A stretch of 13,115 nt of DNA, from NCBI GenBank assembly GCA_037441725.1, contig JBBIRT010000089.1:1-13115 (forward strand), written 5' to 3'. Positions 7,323 through 13,115 of this stretch are shown piece after piece. The position numbers and the translations under genes are program-made. Below the pieces are notes generated by a model. The model worked only from the letters and a program-made list of their open reading frames with translations, was not told the DNA's origin and did no database searches. Positions within the stretch are counted from its first letter, which is position 1. Each line of letters opens with the position of its first letter. The DNA is from JBBIRT01 sp037441725 (GTDB taxonomy: Bacteria > Desulfobacterota > BSN033 > UBA1163).

Positions 7323-7331
7323 TGTTATAAT
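7323..7331 (+). promoter_or_regulatory. Putative extended -10 promoter of the TetR-family gene
   Basis: TGTTATAAT is a consensus extended -10 (TGn-TATAAT). No good -35 lies 16-18 bp upstream. The expected start is near 7338, just before the second operator-like palindrome. Confidence 0.5.
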
Positions 7332-7344
7332 ATATTTAATTACT

Positions 7345-7360
7345 TAACGAACATTAGGTA
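7345..7360. promoter_or_regulatory. Putative TetR-family operator, regulator side
   Basis: TAACGAACATTAGGTA matches the operon-side palindrome at 13 of 16 positions. It lies between the predicted start point and the TetR ATG at 7366, and its right end (AGGTA) doubles as the likely Shine-Dalgarno. This points to autorepression. Confidence 0.5.
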
Positions 7361-7365
7361 ACTCA

Positions 7366-7950
7366 ATGAGCAGAAAACAAGAACTCCTTAAAAAGATCGC
7401 AGATCTATTCTATAAGAAGGGATATGAGAAGACTTCAATCCGAGATATCTCCCTCCATCTGGGAATGACTAATGCAGGACTCTATCATTATTTTAAGAAT
7501 AAACAAGAAATGCTCTTTGATATTATGGATTATGCAATTGAAGATGCATTGATTAGCATGAGGCAGAAGCTACCCAATATAGAAAATCCAGAAGAAAAGA
7601 TTGCTTGGATCATTCGTTCTCAAATCAATTTTTATTCGGAAAATAAATCTCAAACAAAGGTCCTGGTCCATGAAAGAGAATCTCTCGAAACAAGCTATGC
7701 TGAAACGATAAAAGAAAAGGAAAGAGAGTATGTTGAGTTTATTAAACAGGTTGTAAAAGAACTCCTCCATATGAACCCTCACGTACTGATCACTGTAGAG
7801 GTTGCTACGTATTGTTTATTGGGAATGCTAAATTGGCTCGTCCATTGGTATGATCCTGCTGGAAAGGTCTCTCCAGATGAATTGGCTTCTAACATTACCA
7901 CCCTTTTCTTAAAAGGCTTGAAGGGAGGGGCCCCTCCCTTCCCTTATTAA
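7366..7950 (+). CDS. TetR/AcrR family transcriptional regulator
   Basis: A 194-aa regulator transcribed divergently from the catabolic operon. The N-terminal DNA-binding domain is textbook TetR: LLKKIADLFYKKGYEKTSIR, then the helix-turn-helix DISLHLGMTNAGLYHYFKNK at about 27-46. The helical C-terminal half contains GMLNWLVHWYDPAGKVSPDE, a pattern I associate with TetR regulators of acyl-CoA and steroid catabolism such as KstR2, so a CoA-ester inducer is a reasonable guess. Paired palindromes at both divergent promoters suggest that it represses the operon and itself until the ligand appears. The ATG at 7366 has only a modest Shine-Dalgarno (AGGTA), which lies inside an operator-like site. Its last codons form strong inverted repeats. 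Confidence 0.9.
   Translation: MSRKQELLKKIADLFYKKGYEKTSIRDISLHLGMTNAGLYHYFKNKQEMLFDIMDYAIEDALISMRQKLPNIENPEEKIAWIIRSQINFYSENKSQTKVLVHERESLETSYAETIKEKEREYVEFIKQVVKELLHMNPHVLITVEVATYCLLGMLNWLVHWYDPAGKVSPDELASNITTLFLKGLKGGAPPFPY
7902..7941 (+). other. Two adjacent stem-loops in the 3' end of the TetR gene
   Basis: CCTTTT-ctt-AAAAGG (7902-7916) is followed 3 nt later by a perfect 22-bp palindrome at 7920-7941, with arms GAAGGGAGGGG and CCCCTCCCTTC. Both lie in the last codons of the gene. In RNA the second would fold as a GC-rich stem around a GGCC loop. No U-tract follows (CCTTATTAATC), so a classical intrinsic terminator is not assured. Confidence 0.5.
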
Positions 7951-8044
7951 TCAAGAAAATTTATTAATTCCCTACAAAAGAATGAAATGATTTTAGACTC
8001 GAAAAGCCTTTTTCTCACACTAAGACTAAAGGGGACAATACCAC

Positions 8045-8072
8045 TTGAATTTTCTGTCAGTTATAGTATGAT
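8045..8072 (+). promoter_or_regulatory. Putative promoter of rel
   Basis: TTGAAT (8045-8050), a 16-bp spacer and TATGAT (8067-8072) would start transcription near 8079, only a few bases before the ATG at 8082. This implies a leaderless or nearly leaderless mRNA. A second TATAAT at 8076-8081 directly abuts the ATG. Confidence 0.35.
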
Positions 8073-8081
8073 GATTATAAT

Positions 8082-10253
8082 ATGTTGAGATTTAATGATA
8101 TTTTAGAAAGGCTGATCTCTTATGATCCTGATGCAGATACAGATCTACTAAGAAAGGCTTATGTTTTTTCTGCAAAGGTCCATTTAGGACAGGTTCGTCT
8201 CTCTGGAGAACCCTATCTAACCCATCCTCTTGAGGTTGCAGGTATTCTTACCCAGCTTAAGCTTGATGTAGCCAGTGTCGCTACAGGCCTTCTTCATGAC
8301 ACTGTAGAGGACACCCTCACAACATTCCAAGAAATTCAGGAGAATTTTGGAGAAGAGATCGCTCAATTAGTTGATGGATTAACTAAAATCAGTCAGATCT
8401 CCCTAAGATCTTCTGAAGAACATCAGGCAGAGAATCTACGTAAAATGATCCTGGCCATGGTGAAGGATATTCGTGTCATTCTGATCAAACTGGCTGATCG
8501 ACTCCACAACATGCGAACCCTCAGATATCAACCACCAGAAAAACAGAAGGAGATCTCTCAGGAAACCCTCGACATCTACGCCCCTTTATCCCATCGACTC
8601 GGGATCGATTGGATTAAAACGGAGCTGGAGGATCTGGCCTTTCAATACCTCCACCCAGAGATTTATGATGAGATTAAACGTAAGATTGCGAAGAAGGAGA
8701 AGGAAAGGACCAACTACATTGATGAGGTAAAGCGCACCCTCTTGAAAAAACTTTATGAAAATCGGATCTCTGGAGAGGTCACAGGCCGAATCAAACAGAT
8801 CTATAGTATCTATTTAAAAATGAAGGACCAGAACATTGATCTTGATCAGATTTATGATATTACAGCCTTTCGGGTCATCGTCAATACAATTCAAGAGTGT
8901 TATGATGTATTGGGCCTCATCCATTCCCTCTGGAAACCCATCCCCGGGAAATTCAAAGATTACATCGGTCTTCCTAAAGAAAACATGTATCAATCCCTCC
9001 ATACCACAGTCATCGGACCTTATGGTGAGAGAATTGAAATTCAGATTCGCACCCATGAGATGCATAGGGTTGCAGAGGAAGGGATTGCAGCCCACTGGAA
9101 ATATAAGGAAGGGAAGATCCTTGGAGAGGCAGATGAGAAGCAGTTTACCTGGTTGAGGCAACTTTTAGAATGGCAACGTGATTTAAAAGACAATCGGGAA
9201 TTTATTGAAAGCCTCAAAGTTGATCTATTCCCGAATGAAGTTTACATTTTCACGCCAAAAGGTGCAGTGAAACAATTTCCAGTTGGAGCCACTCCGATTG
9301 ACTTCGCCTACAGCATCCACTCCGATATTGGAAACCATTGTGTGGGAGCGAAAGTAAATGGAAAGATCGTTCCCTTGAGATATGAACTTCAGAATGGAGA
9401 TACCGTTGAAATCTTGACCTCACCCAATCAAAGACCGAGCAAGGATTGGTTGAAGTTCGTCAAAACCTCAAGGGCCAGAACGAAGATTCGCCAATGGTTT
9501 ACAGCTGAAGAAAGAGAAAAATCGATTTCTCTGGGAAAGGAAATCCTGGAAAAAGAACTTCGAAAATATGGCCTTCAACAGGCCAAGTTAATGAAATCAG
9601 GAGAATTGTCACGAGTGGCAGGAGAATTTAGTTTCCAGACAGTGGATGATCTGATCGCTGCGGTTGGTTATGGAAAGCTGACGGCTAATCAGATCATCGG
9701 GAAAATTCTTCCCCAAGAAGAGTTGGAACAACAAAAAGAAGAATTGAGATTAGGGCGGTTAAAAAACCTGGTTCAACGGATTACCCGGAGCCCAAGAGAT
9801 GCTCTCCTGATTAAAGGGATTGATAATGTGATGGTCCGTTATGCAGGTTGTTGTAACCCTGTCCCAGGAGACAAGGTGATTGGATTTATTACCCGTGGAA
9901 GGGGAGTCACCATTCATACAGCTGACTGCCAAAATGTAATCAATGATGACCCTAATCGTAGGGTTGAAGTGGAATGGGATTCAACTAAGGAGTATATCTA
10001 CCCCGTTCGAATCCGAATCTATTCAGAGGATAAGAAGGGCTTACTGGCTGAAATTAGTCACTCATTATCCTCAAATGAAGCCAATATTAAGAATGCCAAA
10101 GTGGATACCACAGAGGATAAAAAGGCCATCAGTACATTTGAAGTCGAAATTCGAGATCTCAACCACCTCAATCGGGTGATCCGAGCCATAGAGAGAATCA
10201 AAGGAATTAATCGTGTGGAGAGGCTGAGGATGGAATCCCAGGCCGAAGCCTAA
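8082..10253 (+). CDS. rel: Bifunctional (p)ppGpp synthetase/hydrolase, RelA/SpoT family
   Basis: Full-length 723-aa long RSH enzyme that makes and degrades the stringent-response alarmone (p)ppGpp. Domains in order: an HD hydrolase (about 25-190) with intact LLHDTVEDT (His72-Asp73, Glu76-Asp77) and KLADRLHNMRTL; a synthetase (about 230-345) with GRIKQIYSIYLKM, YQSLHT and EIQIRTHEMH; TGS (about 385-450); a conserved-Cys region with GCCNPVPGD near 588-596; and a C-terminal ACT domain. The motif that separates bifunctional (RxKD) from synthetase-only (ExDD) enzymes reads KFKD here, a conservative Arg-to-Lys change on the bifunctional side. With the intact HD box, both activities are expected. 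The start matches family N-termini, but no Shine-Dalgarno precedes it and an in-frame TAG lies just upstream. It converges on rpmB with 5 nt between the genes. Confidence 0.96.
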   Translation: MLRFNDILERLISYDPDADTDLLRKAYVFSAKVHLGQVRLSGEPYLTHPLEVAGILTQLKLDVASVATGLLHDTVEDTLTTFQEIQENFGEEIAQLVDGLTKISQISLRSSEEHQAENLRKMILAMVKDIRVILIKLADRLHNMRTLRYQPPEKQKEISQETLDIYAPLSHRLGIDWIKTELEDLAFQYLHPEIYDEIKRKIAKKEKERTNYIDEVKRTLLKKLYENRISGEVTGRIKQIYSIYLKMKDQNIDLDQIYDITAFRVIVNTIQECYDVLGLIHSLWKPIPGKFKDYIGLPKENMYQSLHTTVIGPYGERIEIQIRTHEMHRVAEEGIAAHWKYKEGKILGEADEKQFTWLRQLLEWQRDLKDNREFIESLKVDLFPNEVYIFTPKGAVKQFPVGATPIDFAYSIHSDIGNHCVGAKVNGKIVPLRYELQNGDTVEILTSPNQRPSKDWLKFVKTSRARTKIRQWFTAEEREKSISLGKEILEKELRKYGLQQAKLMKSGELSRVAGEFSFQTVDDLIAAVGYGKLTANQIIGKILPQEELEQQKEELRLGRLKNLVQRITRSPRDALLIKGIDNVMVRYAGCCNPVPGDKVIGFITRGRGVTIHTADCQNVINDDPNRRVEVEWDSTKEYIYPVRIRIYSEDKKGLLAEISHSLSSNEANIKNAKVDTTEDKKAISTFEVEIRDLNHLNRVIRAIERIKGINRVERLRMESQAEA

Positions 10254-10258
10254 TCCCT

Positions 10259-10450
10259 TTAAGCCGCCTTAGTGATCCATCCCGAGCGAAGGCACCGAGA
10301 ACAGACCCTCATCCGAATAGTTCTCCCCTCTTTGAGGGTCTTCACCTTATGGAGATTTGGATACCAAATCTTACGGGTCTTGTTGTTGGCGTGACTGACG
10401 TTATGGCCAAACGCAGGTCCTTTTCCGCAAATTTCACAAACTTTTGCCAT
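10259..10450 (-). CDS. rpmB: 50S ribosomal protein L28
   Basis: A 63-aa L28, a protein of the large ribosomal subunit. AKVCEICGKGPAFGHNVSHA, NNKTRKIWYPNL and RMRVCSRCLRSGWI are diagnostic. Four cysteines (C5, C8, C50, C53) form the zinc-binding version of the protein, which organisms generally keep when zinc is sufficient. The frame opens with an upstream TTG at 10456, but the ATG at 10450 gives the canonical MAKVCE start. The gene faces rel, with the two stop codons 5 nt apart. I recall the rel-rpmB pairing from other deltaproteobacteria such as Geobacter. Confidence 0.96.
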   Translation of the reverse strand: MAKVCEICGKGPAFGHNVSHANNKTRKIWYPNLHKVKTLKEGRTIRMRVCSRCLRSGWITKAA

Positions 10451-10522
10451 GATCAAACCCCGAAATGAATATCTTTTTAATTAACCTACCCCTCTTAAAA
10501 TTTCAATAGGTAACTTAATAAA

Positions 10523-10528
10523 ATTATA
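10523..10528 (-). promoter_or_regulatory. Putative -10 element for rpmB
   Basis: A consensus TATAAT on the minus strand lies about 75 nt before the rpmB ATG. The upstream TTGATT is 15 bp away, a short spacer. The rest of 10451-10593 shows no gene. Confidence 0.35.
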
Positions 10529-10593
10529 TTGCCCCCACCATGCAATCAATCAGCCATGTACAAAAGTGGCAGGGAGAGTAAAATTGAAAATAG

Positions 10594-10628
10594 CCGGACC
10601 ATTTAGAGAAATTCAATCATCGGTCCGG
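10594..10628 (-). terminator. Putative intrinsic terminator of the secreted-protein unit
   Basis: On the minus strand, CCGGACC and GGTCCGG form a 7-bp GC-rich stem with a 21-nt loop containing the TGA stop of the gene, followed by CTATTTTCAATTTTA. The long loop and interrupted T run make it a moderate candidate. Confidence 0.5.
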
Positions 10629-11197
10629 ATGGTAACAAATCCTGTAGGGACTGCTTCATAAAGGTTGATATCAATATAACCCAGTCGGGGCAGATCCCCC
10701 TCATTGAAGGGTGCTGGCAATTTGTATTGATATGGGTCTTTCACTCCGCTCTGGAAGGTAAATGGAAAAACTGCTTCTTTACTCTCGTTTCCAACTTTGT
10801 CAAAAATAGAAACTTTCAGGGTAATCTGTGTCCACTCACTGAGAGGAAAGGCATATCCCCCGGAGGTATTCCACTGGATATATCCCTTAAATTTTTTTTG
10901 ATACTTTGGTTTAAGAAAAATCCAATCCGTCATATAGCGCCCCATTCCTGGCTGTTCTGCTACGGAAGCAATTCGAAGCATATCGCCATCTGGATCCTCT
11001 GCTTCAATATAGATTTTCCAAATATAACCATTTGGACCCTTATCGACTGCAAAAGCGTTAGTGATGGAAGGGGCACTGGTTCCGGGCTTAGGTTTTACCT
11101 CTAAAGATAAAGCCATCCTGAGAGTCAACCCCTGAAAGGAAATAAAAAGTAGAAGGATAAACAAAGCCTTTATCGTAAGATTCTTGTAAATTTTCAT
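10613..11197 (-). CDS. Secreted protein of unknown function
   Basis: A 194-aa protein with an N-terminal signal peptide: basic MKIYKNLTIK, then the hydrophobic core ALFILLLFISFQGLTL, with possible cleavage after MALS near residue 31. The mature part is about 160 residues with alternating hydrophobic strands, an EAEDPDGDML turn and IFDKVGNESKEAVFPFTF, which looks like an Ig-like/fibronectin-type beta-sandwich. There is no Cys in the mature part, no lipobox and no catalytic motif I recognise. The ATG at 11197 is chosen because GGAGG lies 5 nt upstream (11203-11207) and it opens the signal peptide. The frame is open further to 11224, but that would add residues before the signal peptide. The start overlaps the stop of a 16-codon upstream ORF. 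It has its own promoter downstream of larC and a terminator-like hairpin at its end. Confidence 0.75.
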   Translation of the reverse strand: MKIYKNLTIKALFILLLFISFQGLTLRMALSLEVKPKPGTSAPSITNAFAVDKGPNGYIWKIYIEAEDPDGDMLRIASVAEQPGMGRYMTDWIFLKPKYQKKFKGYIQWNTSGGYAFPLSEWTQITLKVSIFDKVGNESKEAVFPFTFQSGVKDPYQYKLPAPFNEGDLPRLGYIDINLYEAVPTGFVTIRTDD

Positions 11198-11244
11198 CTT
11201 TTCCTCCATGAAGGTACAGACCATTTATGTGTGAAGCGTTTCAT
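11194..11244 (-). CDS. Small upstream ORF (16 aa), translationally coupled leader
   Basis: ATG at 11244 preceded at 5 nt by a strong Shine-Dalgarno (GAGGAGG, 11250-11256) opens a 16-codon ORF, MKRFTHKWSVPSWRKR. Its TGA overlaps the ATG of the secreted-protein gene as ATGA (11194-11197), and the Shine-Dalgarno of that gene lies inside it. The peptide is very basic (four Lys, three Arg, one His) with two Trp. The layout suggests coupled translation; whether the peptide itself has a role is unknown. Confidence 0.45.
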   Translation of the reverse strand: MKRFTHKWSVPSWRKR

Positions 11245-11279
11245 TGATTCCTCCTCTTCAAATTAACCCCCCTCATTTA

Positions 11280-11308
11280 AATATAAGTCTCAGCATTATT
11301 AAATTCAA
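11280..11308 (-). promoter_or_regulatory. Putative promoter of the leader ORF/secreted-protein unit
   Basis: Minus-strand TTGAAT (11308-11303), a 17-bp spacer and TATATT (11285-11280). The start would be near 11273, about 30 nt before the leader ATG. The -35 overlaps the stop codon of larC. Confidence 0.5.
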
Positions 11309-12477
11309 GGAAGGGAGGCCATGGCTGTCCTTTTGGCTTCCTCTAAAACCTCCTTCAGGGGAATCCCTTTTTCTAAGGCCAATCTCTTACAATCCTCATA
11401 TTCGGGTGAAAGGTTTACCACCCTTTCATCCCATCTTGCCACTTTGAAACGAATCTTCCCATAGGGTGTTTGAATGGTCAGAATCTCCCGCTCTGCTTTT
11501 GCCCTCTCCTCTTCATGCCACCTTAGCCCGAGCGTGGTGGTCTCCTTTAGAAGAAATTCTGTAACGAATGGCAACTGGTCAATCGGGCAAATGATAGAAA
11601 GGAGATGACCGGGTCGATTCTTTTTCATTAGAATGGGTGTGATAAAGACCTCCATGACCTTCATGGCAAAAAGTCTTTCCATCACATAGTCGTAGATTTG
11701 AGGGTTCATATCGTCAATATTCGTTTCAATCACTGCAACCTTTTCTTTCTCCCAAGATGGCTCTGGGGTTCCAACAAGCAATCTTAAAAGATTGGGAAGG
11801 GGAAGGTCATCGCGACCCGCACCATATCCAATTTTCTCTACTTTCATTAATGGCATAGGGCCAAATTTATCTCCTAAGGTGGTAAGAATAGCGGCTCCGG
11901 TTGGGGTCAGCAGTTCCCTTTCTGTCCCAGATGAGTAAATAGGCTTTCCTTTTATTAATCCTAACGTGGCTGGCGCAGGCACAGGAAGGATTCCATGCTC
12001 ACATCGTACAAATCCTCCCCCTACATTGATCTTCGAGACACAGATCTCCTCAATGCCTAACTCTCGAATCCCATAAACGGCTCCAACAATATCGATAATA
12101 GAATCTAAACCACCCAACTCATGAAAATGGACCTCCTCTAATGGAATCTGATGGATTCCTGCTTCCACCGAGGCAATTCGATTAAAAATTTCTATGCTCT
12201 TCTCTTTAACTGCATTATCCATACGACTCTTATGAATCACTTTAAGGATCTCCTTAAGATTGCGATGGACCCTTTTCTCTCTTTTCCCTTCCAAGATCAC
12301 TTGCGTTCCAGAAATCCCGGCTTTTAATACCCTCCTAACTTTTAAATGAATGGAGGAGATTCCAAGCCTTTTCAGCATCTCTTTTAATGCTTTGGGATTT
12401 AATCCCACATCTATCAGGGCACCCAGGATCATATCCCCGCTTGCTCCGGAGAAACAGTCAAAATAAGCAATCCGCAT
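11305..12477 (-). CDS. larC: Nickel-pincer cofactor biosynthesis protein LarC (nickel chelatase)
   Basis: A 390-aa LarC (formerly DUF111), the CTP-dependent enzyme that inserts nickel into pyridinium-3,5-bisthiocarboxylic acid mononucleotide to finish the cofactor of lactate racemase and related LarA enzymes. Diagnostic segments: YFDCFSGASGDMILGAL (5-21), EVHFHELGGLDSIIDIVGAV (115-134), HGILPVPAPATLGL, LLTPTGAAIL, ETNIDDMNPQIYDYVMERLF (251-270), MKKNRPGHLLSII and ETTTLGLR. It is a single uninterrupted frame, unlike Lactobacillus plantarum, where larC needs a ribosomal frameshift. The His-rich stretch many LarC carry around residues 65-75 is reduced to RVHRNLKEI. ATG at 12477 with AAAGGAAG upstream, 12 nt after the DUF362 gene. 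No larB, larE or larA is seen in the window. Confidence 0.93.
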   Translation of the reverse strand: MRIAYFDCFSGASGDMILGALIDVGLNPKALKEMLKRLGISSIHLKVRRVLKAGISGTQVILEGKREKRVHRNLKEILKVIHKSRMDNAVKEKSIEIFNRIASVEAGIHQIPLEEVHFHELGGLDSIIDIVGAVYGIRELGIEEICVSKINVGGGFVRCEHGILPVPAPATLGLIKGKPIYSSGTERELLTPTGAAILTTLGDKFGPMPLMKVEKIGYGAGRDDLPLPNLLRLLVGTPEPSWEKEKVAVIETNIDDMNPQIYDYVMERLFAMKVMEVFITPILMKKNRPGHLLSIICPIDQLPFVTEFLLKETTTLGLRWHEEERAKAEREILTIQTPYGKIRFKVARWDERVVNLSPEYEDCKRLALEKGIPLKEVLEEAKRTAMASLP

Positions 12478-12489
12478 AGTTATCTTCCT

Positions 12490-13115
12490 TTAGGCCTTTT
12501 CAGCAGGTGTTGTCATCGTAGACAGCTTCATCTTCATCTCAGCGGGGATCTTAGAATTTGCCTCGATGAATTTCAACTTTGGAATACCCCCATAGAGCTT
12601 AAAAGCTCGCCTCAGAACTCGATCATCCCAGATGGTTTCAAGGTCTTTTCTGAAGAGAGTTTCAGCGCTCATGGCCTTCAGCACGCCACCTAAGAGGTGG
12701 ACGACCCATCGGTTTGCGAAGTTGACAAGAAACTGACTGGAGTATGGATCATTGCGACCTGCTTTCTGATCCTCTGGGACAGTCTTTCGGGATTCGAGAA
12801 GCCATGCAAGGGAGACCATGTCATGAGCTACAAGGGATTCAGAGGAAAAAACAAGTCCAGGATGGGGCGCTACGATATATCCTTTGTCAGGTCCATAAGT
12901 AGCAAGAATCTTATCGGCAACAGTCAGGATCAGACGCTGCTTTTCTTTGAGGATGGAAACAGTGTTGGCTTCTGCTGTCTTCTCATGAAATGTGGTTGCG
13001 TCATGATGATATTCCAGCCGGCTATCTGTCCGCCAGTATCCGACTGCAGCCTTCATCCCCAAAGAGGCTCCGGCCAGAGGGTGCCGACTACAGCGGGGCA
13101 TCAGCACGATATGGT
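12490..13115 (-). CDS. DUF362 domain protein, C-terminal part (5' end outside the window)
   Basis: The frame is open to the window edge (reading HIVLMPRCSRHPLAGASLGM), so the gene starts beyond 13115; the GTG at 13107 is internal. Visible are the last roughly 207 codons. KAAVGYWRTDSRLEYHHDATTFHEKTAEAN and DKGYIVAPHPGLVFSSESLVAHDMVSLAWLL match the C-terminal half of DUF362 proteins, which are often linked to iron-sulfur or redox functions but have no firm general role. No 4Fe-4S ferredoxin motif occurs in the visible part. It is followed after 12 nt by larC, whose Shine-Dalgarno directly follows its stop, so the two are probably cotranscribed. Confidence 0.75.
   Translation of the reverse strand, partial: HIVLMPRCSRHPLAGASLGMKAAVGYWRTDSRLEYHHDATTFHEKTAEANTVSILKEKQRLILTVADKILATYGPDKGYIVAPHPGLVFSSESLVAHDMVSLAWLLESRKTVPEDQKAGRNDPYSSQFLVNFANRWVVHLLGGVLKAMSAETLFRKDLETIWDDRVLRRAFKLYGGIPKLKFIEANSKIPAEMKMKLSTMTTPAEKA

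Noticed and set aside
7951..8044. Possible small gene or RNA between the TetR gene and rel
   Set aside because: No ORF with a Shine-Dalgarno and no convincing RNA fold; GAAAAGCCTTTTTC near 8000 is too short a hairpin to support.
10240..10251. AGGC-cgaa-GCCT hairpin at the end of rel as a terminator
   Set aside because: Only a 4-bp stem with no proper T run; too weak to call.
10451..10456. TTG start for L28 at 10456
   Set aside because: The ATG at 10450 gives the canonical MAKVCE start of L28.

Overview
The window looks like a stretch of a draft or metagenome-assembled genome from an anaerobic bacterium, most plausibly a deltaproteobacterium sensu lato (Desulfobacterota). The reasons are a bifunctional Rel directly tail-to-tail with a short zinc-ribbon L28 gene, the style of the CoA-catabolic genes, moderate GC with AT-rich intergenic DNA, and a 12-N assembly gap. 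The taxon is an inference from protein style and gene order, not a search result.

Region 1 (1-7160, minus strand) is one long catabolic operon. In transcription order it encodes a nitronate-monooxygenase-like flavoprotein, two enoyl-CoA hydratase/isomerase paralogues, two thiolase-fold proteins, a DUF35 zinc-ribbon/OB protein, and two tandem class III (CaiB/BaiF) CoA-transferases. The second transferase runs out of the window and carries an in-frame TGA. Gaps between genes are 13-39 nt and nearly every gene has its own Shine-Dalgarno. The set reads as an acyl-CoA degradation pathway: activation by CoA transfer, double-bond chemistry by the crotonases and flavoprotein, and C-C bond cleavage by the thiolase/DUF35 assembly. 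Several enzymes depart from the textbook active site. Both thiolases lack the nucleophilic Cys and both catalytic His, both crotonases have His where the second catalytic Glu normally sits, and the complete CoA-transferase has Tyr in place of the catalytic Asp. This is the most interesting part of the window.

Region 2 (7161-7950) is the control point. A divergent TetR-family gene is separated from the operon by about 200 bp of AT-rich DNA. It holds a promoter facing each way, each immediately followed by a copy of the same imperfect palindrome (TACCGAACGTTTGGTA and TAACGAACATTAGGTA). This is a simple layout for a repressor controlling both itself and the operon. Two hairpins lie in the last codons of the TetR gene.

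Region 3 (8045-10450) is housekeeping: a full-length Rel (ppGpp synthetase/hydrolase) whose start has no Shine-Dalgarno, and convergent rpmB (L28) 5 nt beyond it.

Region 4 (10594-13115, minus strand) holds the 3' part of a DUF362 gene followed by larC (nickel-pincer cofactor nickel chelatase). Next comes a separate small transcription unit with a good promoter, a 16-codon upstream ORF whose stop overlaps the next start (ATGA), and a secreted protein of unknown function ending in a terminator-like hairpin. No tRNA, rRNA, CRISPR array or mobile element was seen.
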